From contig JAFXTC010000004.1 of the NCBI GenBank assembly GCA_017525235.1, positions 1 to 39,872 of the forward strand: DNA of 39,872 nt, written 5' to 3'. Every line of letters starts with the position of its first letter. Positions within the stretch are counted from its first letter, which is position 1. Source of the DNA: Bacteroidaceae bacterium. GTDB taxonomy: Bacteria > Bacteroidota > Bacteroidia > Bacteroidales > Bacteroidaceae. A program made the translations under genes and the position numbers. The notes under the pieces were generated by a model. It made no database searches. It worked only from the letters and a program-made list of their open reading frames with translations, and was not told the DNA's origin. This document shows positions 17,654 through 26,915 of this stretch, in pieces.

Positions 17654-18565
17654 TCAAAAATACCCTTCCCTCTTCTTCTGCTCCATGCTGGCTTCTTGGT
17701 CAAAGTCAATAACACGGGTTGTTCTCTCGCTCTTGGTAGTGGTCATCATCTCCTCCACAATCTCCTCTATTGTACTGGCTGTACTCTCAACGGCTCCTGT
17801 AAGGGGCCAACACCCTAAAGTACGGAAGCGCACCATCCTATTATGTATCTTTGGTACCAGTTCCTTTGGCAATCGGTCATCGTCAGCCATAATAAGGTTG
17901 CCATCAATCTCAACGCAGGGTCGCTCCTTAGCGAAGTACAGAGGAACAATGGGGATATTTTCCAAACGAATGTACTGCCAGATATCAAGCTCCGTCCAAT
18001 TGCTCAGGGGAAAGACACGTATACTCTCGCCCTTGTGAACACGGCTGTTGTAAATGTCCCAAAGTTCAGGACGCTGGTTTTTGGGATCCCATTGATTAAA
18101 CTGGTCGCGGAAACTGAATATACGCTCTTTGGCACGGCTCTTTTCCTCATCCCTTCGAGCACCGCCAAAGGCAGCATCGAACTTATACTTGTTCAGCGCA
18201 TCCAGCAAAGCCTTGGTCTTCATCAAATCTGTATGCACCTTGCTTCCATGCGTAAAAGGTCCCACTCCGGCATTAAACGCCTCCATATTACTTTCCACAA
18301 TCAGGTTCCACCCATGCTCCTTTGCATATCGGTCGCGGAACTCAATCATTTCGCGGAATTTCCATTTAGAATCAATATGCATTAGGGGGAAAGGAACCTT
18401 GCCGGGTGCGAAAGCTTTCTCCGCCAGACGTACCATCACGCTAGAGTCCTTACCTATACTATATAGCATAACAGGATTCTCGAACTCGGCAGCCACCTCG
18501 CGAATGATGTGAATGCTCTCGGCTTCCAGTTCCTGTAGATGCGACAGATTTAATTCATAATTCAT
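17654..18565 (-). CDS. cysD: Sulfate adenylyltransferase subunit 2
   Basis: Catalytic subunit of ATP sulfurylase (sulfate + ATP to APS). Belongs to the PP-loop family; the pyrophosphate-binding loop is YSIGKDSS (35-42). Other marks: [39 protein letters not shown] and the C-terminal [17 protein letters not shown] typical of CysD. Length 303 aa is normal. It sits between cysC (35-nt gap) and cysN. The cysC-cysD gap is made of short filler repeats (GGTTAGCGGTTAGTGG and ATTATGAATT). Confidence 0.96.
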   Translation of the reverse strand: MNYELNLSHLQELEAESIHIIREVAAEFENPVMLYSIGKDSSVMVRLAEKAFAPGKVPFPLMHIDSKWKFREMIEFRDRYAKEHGWNLIVESNMEAFNAGVGPFTHGSKVHTDLMKTKALLDALNKYKFDAAFGGARRDEEKSRAKERIFSFRDQFNQWDPKNQRPELWDIYNSRVHKGESIRVFPLSNWTELDIWQYIRLENIPIVPLYFAKERPCVEIDGNLIMADDDRLPKELVPKIHNRMVRFRTLGCWPLTGAVESTASTIEEIVEEMMTTTKSERTTRVIDFDQEASMEQKKREGYF

Positions 18566-18600
18566 AATTCACAATTCATAATTACGCTAACCACTAACCG

Positions 18601-19194
18601 CTAACCCTTTTGTTTCATTATTAACTCCACCACTTTTTTTACAGATTCCTCTGATGAGAGGTGACTGGTATCAATCTCAAGGGTTGGATTCTCTGGAGCC
18701 TCGAATGGTGCACTAATACCCGTAAAGTCTTTTATCTCGCCCTTTCTGGCTTTAGCATAAAGCCCTTTCACATCGCGTCTTTCACACTCCTCAAGGGGCG
18801 TAGAAACAAACACCTCCTTGAAATCATCCTCGCCAATAATATTACGAGCTAACTTACGCACATCATTTGTCGGACTTACAAAACAGGCCAACGTTACAAT
18901 GCCCGTCTGTACAAACAGTTTGCCTATTTCTGCAATCCTACGGATATTCTCCATCCTGTCCTCTGCCGAAAAGCCTAAGTTGCTATTGATGCCAGCACGG
19001 ATATTGTCGCCGTCCAGAATCCTGCAGAGTATGCCTCGCTTGTGCAGTTCACGCTCCACCCCCATAGCGATGGTACTCTTTCCGCTCCCGCTCAAACCTG
19101 TGAACCAGACCATCAGACCGTGCTGATGCAGTAGTTCTTCCTTGTCGGCACGCGTCATCATCTGGTCGTATATGGGATAAATGTTTTCAGCCAT
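18601..19194 (-). CDS. cysC: Adenylylsulfate kinase
   Basis: Phosphorylates APS to PAPS, the sulfate donor for sulfotransferases. P-loop GLSGSGKS (33-40); DGDNIRAGINSNLGFS and the FVSPTNDVRKLAR and FKEVFVSTPLEECERRDVKGLYAKAR segments match APS kinase. Length 197 aa is normal. The TAG stop falls inside a TTAG-rich filler repeat. The gene follows the SLC13 permease by 7 nt and precedes cysD. Confidence 0.96.
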   Translation of the reverse strand: MAENIYPIYDQMMTRADKEELLHQHGLMVWFTGLSGSGKSTIAMGVERELHKRGILCRILDGDNIRAGINSNLGFSAEDRMENIRRIAEIGKLFVQTGIVTLACFVSPTNDVRKLARNIIGEDDFKEVFVSTPLEECERRDVKGLYAKARKGEIKDFTGISAPFEAPENPTLEIDTSHLSSEESVKKVVELIMKQKG

Positions 19195-19201
19195 AATAAC
19201 A

Positions 19202-20830
19202 TTACAGGTAGAAAAGCGGAATTAGAACCACACTCAACAAGAAAACGATGATGTTGAGTGGCAATCCAACTTTAACAAAATCATTGAACTTATAACCGCC
19301 AACACCCTGAACAATCAGATTGGTCTGATAGCCAATAGGGGTACTGAACGATGAGCTGGCAGCAAAGCACACACATACCACAAAGGGCATTGGGTTCATA
19401 CATAACCTTTCAGAAACGGCCAGAGCCAAAGGGAAAGCCAATGCCGCAGCAGCATTGTTGGTAATCAACTCCGTAAAGATATTGGTAATCAGGAACAAGG
19501 CTGCCAGAATAACATAGATGCCATACGAACTGCCCCCCACAGCATCTGTCAGCGAAATGATGTATCCAGCAACAAAGTCGGCAAAGCCCGACTTTGTCAT
19601 AGCCGTACTGATGGCAAAGGCACAGGCAATGGTAATGAGCACATCCCACGAGAAGAACTTCGTGTACTTGCGTGGATTGAACATTTTGGTCCATGCCATG
19701 ATGATTGTGGTAATGCAGGCAAAGAAGAACATATCCAGTTTCAGGAAACTGAAGTGCTCTTTAACAATTGGCAGTTCACCTACAGTTGCCCCGATAATCA
19801 TCATCACCAACAGCGCCAGAGCAAACCAGCGTTTCTTGGTACCCATAGGCGGTTCATATTCACCTACGCGGTTAATCATCCAGAAGACACGGCTGTCGCC
19901 CCACGCCTTCATAAAACCCTCATCGGCATCTATAATCAGCGTATCCTCGTGAGTAAGAGGCGAGTGCATATAGTCGCCCTCAACAATATTTCCGTTTCTG
20001 CGTATAGCACGAACATGAGCTCCATAATGAAGGAAGAAGTCAAAGTCGTAAAGCGTCTTGCCAAGACCGGGGAAACGGTTGCTGAGCAACACCTCGAACC
20101 GTTTCATGCCTGGTGCAATATCAACATCCTCGACATCTTCCTCAGACTGTCGGTCGTTGGGCAATAGATACTTAGAGAAAAATATCAGATATATAAGACC
20201 CGCCAAAGCTATAAAAACGCCCACCTTGGTTAACTCAAACATGTGCATCCCGTCAACACCACTTTGTAACAAAATGCCTTTAACCTTACCTGCCGATTCC
20301 TCGAAGGTTGTCATCTCATCCTTGTACTCCTGCAGGAGCATACCGTGAAGAACCAGGTTGGTGGTGGTACCAATCAGCGTACAGATACCGCCAAGTACAG
20401 TTGCATAACTCAGGGGGATAAGGAATTTAGTTGATGGCAATTTCATCTTACGCGCCCAGTTCTTAATCATGGGGGCAAAGATAACCACAACGGGAGTATT
20501 ATTAAAGAAGGCCGAGATGAACGAGACAACGGGATAGAAACGCAGGTTCACCTTTGTTACCGAGACGTTCTTTGTTGGCAGCATTTTAAACACGAAACGC
20601 TCCAACAAACCGCTCTTACGCACCCCCTCACTTACCAGATACAGCAAGGCCACAGTTATCATTCCCTTGTTCGAAAAGCCTTTCAGTGCCTCCTCGGGAT
20701 TGATAATACCTACGCAAAGCAACAATACTACGGCCGTAAACAATATCAGTCCAGGACGTAGCATCTCCTTCATCAGTGCCATTAGCATCAGCACAATGAC
20801 ACATGCCATAAATATCAGCTCGAACGTCAT
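19202..20830 (-). CDS. SLC13-family permease with RCK_C domain, probable sulfate transporter
   Basis: Start ATG 20830 (542 aa); the in-frame TTG at 20869 falls in the promoter's -33 box. The protein has two blocks of hydrophobic helices, the first about 1-200 and the second about 310-542. Between them is a soluble RCK_C/TrkA_C-like domain (about 230-305, FPGLGKTLYDFDFFLHYGAH onward). SLC13 signatures include FFNNTPVVVIFAPM, CTLIGTTTNLVLHG and FSTPIGYQTNLIV. As first gene of an APS/PAPS operon the likely substrate is sulfate; di-carboxylate transport is the alternative for the family. The mRNA may be nearly leaderless, as the promoter -7 box ends 9 nt before the ATG. Confidence 0.87.
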   Translation of the reverse strand: MTFELIFMACVIVLMLMALMKEMLRPGLILFTAVVLLLCVGIINPEEALKGFSNKGMITVALLYLVSEGVRKSGLLERFVFKMLPTKNVSVTKVNLRFYPVVSFISAFFNNTPVVVIFAPMIKNWARKMKLPSTKFLIPLSYATVLGGICTLIGTTTNLVLHGMLLQEYKDEMTTFEESAGKVKGILLQSGVDGMHMFELTKVGVFIALAGLIYLIFFSKYLLPNDRQSEEDVEDVDIAPGMKRFEVLLSNRFPGLGKTLYDFDFFLHYGAHVRAIRRNGNIVEGDYMHSPLTHEDTLIIDADEGFMKAWGDSRVFWMINRVGEYEPPMGTKKRWFALALLVMMIIGATVGELPIVKEHFSFLKLDMFFFACITTIIMAWTKMFNPRKYTKFFSWDVLITIACAFAISTAMTKSGFADFVAGYIISLTDAVGGSSYGIYVILAALFLITNIFTELITNNAAAALAFPLALAVSERLCMNPMPFVVCVCFAASSSFSTPIGYQTNLIVQGVGGYKFNDFVKVGLPLNIIVFLLSVVLIPLFYL

Positions 20831-20838
20831 ATCGCGTA

Positions 20839-20870
20839 CAAAATTACTAATAAGTGAGCAAACAGCCAAA
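20839..20870 (-). promoter_or_regulatory. Promoter of the sulfate-activation/sulfotransferase operon
   Basis: Minus-strand TTTG (20867-20870), 20 nt, TAATTTTG (20839-20846). The predicted start of transcription (about 20832) is within a few bases of the ATG at 20830. Confidence 0.75.
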
Positions 20871-20885
20871 TAATTTCAAAAAAAA

Positions 20886-20917
20886 TGGTATTTCCCAAAC
20901 CAAGAAGGGAAATACCA
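20886..20917 (-). terminator. Terminator after carB
   Basis: Perfect 11-bp stem (20886-20896 with 20907-20917) with a 10-nt loop, followed on the minus strand by eight T. It separates carB from the sulfation operon. Confidence 0.88.
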
Positions 20918-20961
20918 CTTTTATCTAATCAGAAAAACTTCTGATATGCAGTGAAAAAACT

Positions 20962-23900
20962 TTAATATTCGTTCCAGCTCTTGATGGCCAAATCATCTTG
21001 GCTGAGTGTGCAGAATGCCTCAATGAAAGCACTTGCCAAACGTGAGTTGGTAATCAGAGGAATGTTATGGTCTATGGCACCACGACGAATCTTATAACCG
21101 TTTGTCAACTCACGCTCTGTGTGGTTCTTAGGGATGTTGACAACCAGGTCAAACTTATGGTCGGCAATCATCTTCATCACATTCTCGCGTCCGTTGTCAT
21201 CGTTCTCATCGGGCCAGTTTACTGCAATGGCCTTAGCGCCGTTATCATTCAGGAACTTGGCAGTACCCTCACTGGCGTAGATGGTGTAGCCAGCCTTTGT
21301 CAGCATGCGGGCACCATCCAACAGTCTTACCTTCTCCTTTGTCTCGCCGCTTGAAATCATGATACCCTTCTCCTTGCTGGGAATCTTATAACCCGTAGCG
21401 ATGAGTGAATTCAGCAGTGCCTCCTCGAAGGTGTCGCCCAAGCAACCAACCTCACCGGTACTACTCATATCCACGCCCAGGATGGGGTCGGTATTCTGCA
21501 AACGGTTGAAACTGAACTGACTGGCCTTTACGCCAATACGGTCAATATCGAAGGCACTCTTATCGGGCTTTGTATAGGGAGCATCCAGCATGATGCGGGT
21601 TGCTGTATCTATGAAGTTACGCTTCAGCACCTTGCTGACGAAGGGGAACGAACGGCTGGCACGCAGGTTACACTCGATAACCTTTACATCCCTACCCTTA
21701 GCCAGGTACTGGATGTTGAAGGGACCGCTGATGTTCAGTTCCTTGGCAATTGCACGCGAAATCTTCTTAATCTGACGGGCTGTTGCAAAGCTTATCTGCT
21801 GAGCGGGGAAGGTCATGGTGGCATCACCTGAGTGAACACCGGCAAACTCTACGTGCTCTGAGATAGCGTATTCAACAACCTCGCCACACTTAGCTACGGC
21901 ATCGAACTCTATCTCGTTGGTCTCTTGCATAAACTGACTGATTACAACGGGATATTCCTTGCTTACTTCGCTGGCAAGTTCCAGGAAGCGCTTCAGCTCC
22001 TCATCGTTGTGGCAGACATTCATGGCAGCACCTGAGAGTACGTACGAAGGACGAACCAGAACAGGATAGCCAACCTCGTCAATAAACTTCTTCACATCGT
22101 CCATTGAGGTCAGAGCGCTCCACTTGGGCTGATCAATACCTAGCTGGTCAAGCATAGCAGAGAACTTGTTACGGTTCTCAGCACGGTCAATGCTGACAGG
22201 ACTTGTACCAAGGATGGGCACACTCTGGCGGTAGAGCTTCATAGCCAGGTTGTTAGGAATCTGACCGCCCACGCTGACAATTACACCGTTGGGATTCTCC
22301 AAGTCGATAACGTCCATGACACGCTCAAACGACAACTCATCGAAGTACAGACGGTCACACATATCATAGTCGGTACTTACGGTCTCAGGGTTGTAGTTAA
22401 TCATGATTGACTTGTAACCCAACTTACGAGCTGTCTGAATAGCATTTACAGAACACCAGTCGAACTCAACACTTGAACCGATACGATAAGCACCTGAACC
22501 CAAGACAATTACAGACTTTTCGTTTTTGTAGTAGTTTACATCGTAACCTTCCGTAGCATATGTCATGTACAGGTAGTTGGTCAGGTCAGGATGCTCGCTT
22601 GCCACTGTGGGAATGCGCTTTACGGCAGGAACAATTCCAGCTTTGATACGATGCTGACGGACTGCCAGATTCTCACGCTCCATGTTTCCGCTTGTGGGTT
22701 TCAGCACAAAGCGGGCAATCTGGAAATCTGAGAAGCCCAAAAGCTTAGCTTTCTTCAACACCTCATTTGGAAGTTCCTCCAATGAGTTATATCCCTCCAG
22801 AACAGCCTTGAAGTCAACGATGTTCTTCATGCGCTCAATAAACCAGGGATCTATCTTTGTGAGCTCATAGATGCGCTCTACGGTATAGCCTTCCTCCAAA
22901 GCCTGAGCGATAGCAAAGATACGCAGGTCGGTGGGGTTAGCCAACTCCTCGTCCAGGTCGGTGAACTTAATATGGTCGTTGCCCACAAATCCGTGCATGC
23001 CCTGCCCTATCATACGCAGACCCTTCTGAATCATCTCCTCAAAGCTGCGGCCAATACTCATGATTTCGCCTACCGACTTCATGCTGGAACCAATCTTACG
23101 ACTTACACCAACAAACTTGGTAAGGTCCCAACGAGGAATCTTGCAAATCATATAGTCAAGCGAGGGAGCTACGTATGCTGAGTTTGTCGTACCCATCTCG
23201 CCAATCTGGTCGAGGGTGTAACCCAAGGCAATCTTGGCAGCAACGAAGGCCAAAGGATAACCTGTAGCCTTGGAAGCGAGGGCAGAAGAACGACTCAGAC
23301 GAGCATTGATCTCAATGATGCGGTAGTCGTTGGTCTCAGCGTTGAAGGCAAACTGAATGTTGCACTCGCCCACAATGTTCAGGTGCTTAACACACTTGAT
23401 GGTGATATCCTGCAGCATCTTCACCTGATCATCTGTCAAGGAGCAGGTCGGAGCCACAACGATAGATTCGCCCGTGTGGATACCCAGAGGGTCGAAGTTC
23501 TCCATGCTTGCAACGGTGAAGCAGTGGTCGTTGGCATCACGGATGCACTCAAACTCAATCTCCTTCCAACCTTTCAGGCACTCTTCAACCAACACCTGAG
23601 GTGCAAAGGTAAAGGCACTCTCTGCAATCTCACGGAAGGTTTTCTCATCGGGGCAGACACCGCTACCCAGACCGCCCAGTGCATAAGCAGAGCGTATCAT
23701 GATGGGATAACCTATCTTACGTGCTGCTGCAACGGCAGTATCCATAGTCTCGCAAGCCTCAGAAACGGGAACCTTCAGATTTACCTTGTTCAGTTCCTTG
23801 ACAAAGAGGTCGCGGTCTTCTGTATTCATGATAGCCTCAACCGAAGTTCCCAATACCTGTACTCCGTACTCCTTCAGCACACCGCTCTGGTAAAGGGCTG

Positions 23901-24192
23901 TACCCACGTTCAGACCAGTCTGACCGCCCCATGCCAACATAATACCATCCGGACGCTCCTTCTTTATTATCTCGGTAATAAAGTGGGGAGTGATGGGGAG
24001 GAAATACACCTTGTCGGCAATTCCTTCACTTGTCTGTATGGTTGCTACATTGGGATTCACCAGCACAGAGTAGATGCCTTCCTCTCTCAGTGCTTTCAAT
24101 GCCTGGCTACCAGAGTAGTCGAACTCACCGGCCTGACCTATCTTTAGTGCACCAGAACCCAGTACAAGTACTTTCTTCAGTTTCAGTTTCAT
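20962..24192 (-). CDS. carB: Carbamoyl-phosphate synthase large subunit
   Basis: Makes carbamoyl phosphate from bicarbonate, ATP and ammonia delivered by CarA, for pyrimidine and arginine synthesis. Length 1076 aa. Two homologous ATP-grasp halves are visible: the first from VLVLGSGALKIGQAGEFDYS with its ATP site near GGLGSG, the second from VIVLGSGAYRIGSSVEFDW. A C-terminal MGS-like allosteric domain (about 940-1076, GIMISSGETKEKVRLLDGAR onward) is complete. carA is not in the window. The 140-nt 5' leader carries a 10-codon ORF and a terminator, suggesting attenuation. Confidence 0.97.
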   Translation of the reverse strand: MKLKLKKVLVLGSGALKIGQAGEFDYSGSQALKALREEGIYSVLVNPNVATIQTSEGIADKVYFLPITPHFITEIIKKERPDGIMLAWGGQTGLNVGTALYQSGVLKEYGVQVLGTSVEAIMNTEDRDLFVKELNKVNLKVPVSEACETMDTAVAAARKIGYPIMIRSAYALGGLGSGVCPDEKTFREIAESAFTFAPQVLVEECLKGWKEIEFECIRDANDHCFTVASMENFDPLGIHTGESIVVAPTCSLTDDQVKMLQDITIKCVKHLNIVGECNIQFAFNAETNDYRIIEINARLSRSSALASKATGYPLAFVAAKIALGYTLDQIGEMGTTNSAYVAPSLDYMICKIPRWDLTKFVGVSRKIGSSMKSVGEIMSIGRSFEEMIQKGLRMIGQGMHGFVGNDHIKFTDLDEELANPTDLRIFAIAQALEEGYTVERIYELTKIDPWFIERMKNIVDFKAVLEGYNSLEELPNEVLKKAKLLGFSDFQIARFVLKPTSGNMERENLAVRQHRIKAGIVPAVKRIPTVASEHPDLTNYLYMTYATEGYDVNYYKNEKSVIVLGSGAYRIGSSVEFDWCSVNAIQTARKLGYKSIMINYNPETVSTDYDMCDRLYFDELSFERVMDVIDLENPNGVIVSVGGQIPNNLAMKLYRQSVPILGTSPVSIDRAENRNKFSAMLDQLGIDQPKWSALTSMDDVKKFIDEVGYPVLVRPSYVLSGAAMNVCHNDEELKRFLELASEVSKEYPVVISQFMQETNEIEFDAVAKCGEVVEYAISEHVEFAGVHSGDATMTFPAQQISFATARQIKKISRAIAKELNISGPFNIQYLAKGRDVKVIECNLRASRSFPFVSKVLKRNFIDTATRIMLDAPYTKPDKSAFDIDRIGVKASQFSFNRLQNTDPILGVDMSSTGEVGCLGDTFEEALLNSLIATGYKIPSKEKGIMISSGETKEKVRLLDGARMLTKAGYTIYASEGTAKFLNDNGAKAIAVNWPDENDDNGRENVMKMIADHKFDLVVNIPKNHTERELTNGYKIRRGAIDHNIPLITNSRLASAFIEAFCTLSQDDLAIKSWNEY

Positions 24193-24235
24193 ATGCTTTC
24201 TATACTTAATTATAATGTGTTTTCTCTATAAAAAA

Positions 24236-24271
24236 AGACCACCTTGCCGATTGTGACATCGGAGGTGGTCT
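24236..24271 (-). promoter_or_regulatory. Terminator hairpin in the carB leader (probable attenuator)
   Basis: Long stem: AGACCACCT (24236-24244) with AGGTGGTCT (24263-24271), continued by CCGAT/ATCGG (24247-24251, 24258-24262) around a 6-nt loop. On the minus strand it is followed by six to seven T. It lies about 60 nt after the predicted transcription start and 45 nt before carB. It could in part serve as terminator for the upstream gene, but a consensus promoter lies between. Confidence 0.75.
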
Positions 24272-24279
24272 CTATTTTC

Positions 24280-24312
24280 TTACCTTTTATATAATGTTCC
24301 TGGTTGTCCCAT
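24280..24312 (-). CDS. Candidate 10-codon leader peptide of carB
   Basis: ATG at 24312, stop TAA at 24280-24282, product MGQPGTLYKR. It begins about 20 nt after the predicted transcription start and ends 8 nt before the terminator stem, so a ribosome on its last codons would cover the 5' arm. It has one Gln (CAA) and one Arg (AGG) codon; glutamine is a substrate and arginine an end product of the carbamoyl-phosphate pathway, which may be chance. No homologue is known to me. Confidence 0.45.
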   Translation of the reverse strand: MGQPGTLYKR

Positions 24313-24338
24313 AAACCCTCTTTTCCTTATTTCGGGTG

Positions 24339-24369
24339 CAAAATTACAACATAATTTTCGACCCGCAAA
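24339..24369 (-). promoter_or_regulatory. Promoter of carB
   Basis: Minus-strand TTTG (24366-24369), 19 nt, TAATTTTG (24339-24346). Confidence 0.75.
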
Positions 24370-24392
24370 ATAATCGGTCCATTTTTTTGTAC

Positions 24393-26903
24393 TTACCGAT
24401 ACATTTTTTTCATCAGCACCTTCATCCAGTAACCGCCAATAACAGAACGTGCCTTGAAGCCTGTCATACGACCTGTCTTGGTATCATGCCAGTCCGAGAT
24501 GGGAACACGGCTTTCTGTCTCGTTGATATACTTGTACAAGGGGTCTACAAACTTCTGGAAGTCCTTATCGGTCTGTGCCATTGCAGCCGACCACATAATC
24601 CAGTCGCTCTTGGTATAGTCCTTGCGACAGTCAAGGGGAAGACCATAAGCGTTCTGCTTGGTCAGATAGTACTTGATTTCTGTCTGCATGGCGTTGTTGG
24701 GAATGATGCCGGTATTCCACAGCTTATCCCATACCATATTATATTTCTGGCTCCAGGTATCCTTGCCTGCACCGTAAGCCAGTTCATAGTGGTCGCCCAC
24801 CTTGGTTTCCTTCTCCCATGCAGCAGCCATCTCTTTGGCCTTGGCATTGTACTTCTCGTAGATGTCATCCAGGCCTTTCATCCTGGCAATCTCAGCATAA
24901 CCTGCTACACCCATGATGGCCTTGATAGCCAGGTTACAGTTGCCAGCCCAGTGTCCGGCAAAGTCGTCGGTGCAAAGCTGATTAGCAGGGTGCAAGCCGT
25001 TCTCAACTAAATAGTCTGCCCACGTGGTGATGATGCGCCAATACTTATCTATATATAATGTATTGCCTTCCTGCTTGCAGATCTGGGCAGCCAGGGTAAT
25101 CATGTTACCTGCTTCCTCAAGGGGCATATCACCACCATATACCTGCTTGTTAGCCTTCGGATACTGCCCCAGGTCGTGAGCAGCAAAGGGCTTAGTCCAT
25201 CTGCCCGTATAGCTGTATTCAAAGATAGAGGTCATCATGCCCTTCTGCAGTTCGGGGTTGTAGCAGAGGTACAGGGGAGCTTCGGGATAGGTAAGGTCAA
25301 CGGTATTCACACAGCCGTTAGAGTTGTTTTCCTTCGAGAAGAAGAGCACATTGCCGTCTGCATCCTTGAAGAGTTTGTGAGCGGCGTTAACATGACGATA
25401 TGAACCCGACAGAATCTCGGCATACTTCAAACCTCCAGCATCAAAGGCATCGTCGTAGATGATCTTATCCGTCTGACGGCAACGTTGCATGATGCTGGTG
25501 TAGTTGTTGGCCATACGGTCGAACATATCAAAGATGCTTACATTTCCCTCGTGAGCCCAATAGCCCTTGTAGCGCTTGTAGAAGTATTCGATATCCCAAA
25601 TCTCATCGTATCCAATCATAGCAAAGCTGCTGCCCTGAGTGGTAGAACCGAAATCGTGCACGTATGCCATTGTTGGCAGCGAGACTTGCTTCTGGCAGAT
25701 TACCTCGCGCTCTCCTCGGGGCAGACGTCCGTCAGCCAGGAACTGTGTCTTGATATCATTGTCAGATGCCAAAGAGAGTCGTCCGTTTACGCCAGAGAGA
25801 TAGACATATCCCCAGTCGATGCAGATACCGTCACCTGTCTTAGCCAGGATGGGCTGCTCTATGGTACCGGCCTTCAGATACATCTTACCATTCTCGAAAA
25901 CTCTGTTTGAGACAGTTGGCTGTTGTACCTTGTTGACAGCCATCTGAGGTGTAGTAGATACATAGAACTGTACATTGTGCTTCTGTCCGTCTGTTGAACG
26001 CACCTGATAAGAGATGTAGTTGATGGGGGCAGAGAGCAGGTCGTAATCATCTATGATATGAGGAGCGGTAAAGACCACATCCAGTTCTACAGGGCCGCAC
26101 CCGAAGGTGTAGTAAGTATTACAAGCCAGCACATCCACACTCTTCTGCTGAGCCGTCTTGATGCTCTCGTTACCCTTAGCGATGTTACGGAATACACCAA
26201 AATCTACCAGCGCACCACCTGTCTTGTTATAACAATGTACAGCAAACACATTCTTGCCCTGCTTCAGCAGGTCGCGCTTCTCACCATCCAAGCGAACCAC
26301 TACCCCATCCACATAGTCCATAATACCTGTTGCAGCCTTTTCGCCATTGATGTAGATTTCGCAGGCATCGTCGTGCGAGAAGATAAGATACAGGTCGCCC
26401 TGAAGCTGGTCGGCGGTCAAATCTACGGTACGACGTACCCAGATATGATCATCCTCCTTGGTCCAGGGAGTACGGATGTTGTCGTAATTATCAGAGCCAA
26501 ATGCACCTTTGCCCGTTTTCCACGAAGAAGCGTTGAACCCAGGCTTTTCCCATCCGTCAGCAGGCTTCTCAGAAGTGTACTGAGCTTCCCACTCAGCCTC
26601 GTTCGACATAGGGATAACACTCTCCATCAACGTCCTTTGGGCAGCACCCATCCAACGATATGTTACACCGTCAACACGCAGTAAGCCCTCCAAGGGTTTC
26701 TCGTCGTTGGTCCAATGACGAGTAGAGCCGTCAGTCAGGTTATCGTATGGACTCCATACTGAAAAATACGGATCGCTGACTATCAGGGGCACACTGGGCA
26801 GACGAAGATCAGTCTGCTTGTAGGGTTTGAACATCTCGGCACTCTGGGCCCACCCCATCATGCATACTGCCGCAAGGGCAATAATCAGAAAAGTTTTCTT
26901 CAT
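24393..26903 (-). CDS. Secreted glutaminase-A-like protein (DUF4964/DUF5127/DUF4965/DUF1793 architecture)
   Basis: 836 aa with a signal peptide (MKKTFLIIALAAVCMMGWAQ). The family opening RLPSVPLIVSDPYFSVWSPY (34-53) and the later blocks match proteins annotated as glutaminase A-like: DIEYFYKRYKGYWAHEGN, the DLTYPEAPLYLCYNPELQKG block, and the C-terminal TDDFAGHWAGNCNLAIKAI helical region. Residues about 95-245 are an inserted jelly-roll of the beta-galactosidase/CBM type (WEKPGFNASSWKTGKGAFGS, DDACEIYINGEKA). The fold suggests a carbohydrate-active or amidohydrolase role; the fungal glutaminase name is weak evidence for activity here. It follows the aldo/keto reductase gene by 12 nt and is probably co-transcribed with it. 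Confidence 0.8.
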   Translation of the reverse strand: MKKTFLIIALAAVCMMGWAQSAEMFKPYKQTDLRLPSVPLIVSDPYFSVWSPYDNLTDGSTRHWTNDEKPLEGLLRVDGVTYRWMGAAQRTLMESVIPMSNEAEWEAQYTSEKPADGWEKPGFNASSWKTGKGAFGSDNYDNIRTPWTKEDDHIWVRRTVDLTADQLQGDLYLIFSHDDACEIYINGEKAATGIMDYVDGVVVRLDGEKRDLLKQGKNVFAVHCYNKTGGALVDFGVFRNIAKGNESIKTAQQKSVDVLACNTYYTFGCGPVELDVVFTAPHIIDDYDLLSAPINYISYQVRSTDGQKHNVQFYVSTTPQMAVNKVQQPTVSNRVFENGKMYLKAGTIEQPILAKTGDGICIDWGYVYLSGVNGRLSLASDNDIKTQFLADGRLPRGEREVICQKQVSLPTMAYVHDFGSTTQGSSFAMIGYDEIWDIEYFYKRYKGYWAHEGNVSIFDMFDRMANNYTSIMQRCRQTDKIIYDDAFDAGGLKYAEILSGSYRHVNAAHKLFKDADGNVLFFSKENNSNGCVNTVDLTYPEAPLYLCYNPELQKGMMTSIFEYSYTGRWTKPFAAHDLGQYPKANKQVYGGDMPLEEAGNMITLAAQICKQEGNTLYIDKYWRIITTWADYLVENGLHPANQLCTDDFAGHWAGNCNLAIKAIMGVAGYAEIARMKGLDDIYEKYNAKAKEMAAAWEKETKVGDHYELAYGAGKDTWSQKYNMVWDKLWNTGIIPNNAMQTEIKYYLTKQNAYGLPLDCRKDYTKSDWIMWSAAMAQTDKDFQKFVDPLYKYINETESRVPISDWHDTKTGRMTGFKARSVIGGYWMKVLMKKMYR

Positions 26904-26915
26904 TTGGTTTTTTAC

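Noticed and set aside
17580-17657. Upstream TTG start for cysN
   Set aside because: It would translate a palindromic intergenic repeat; ATG 17579 is the better start.
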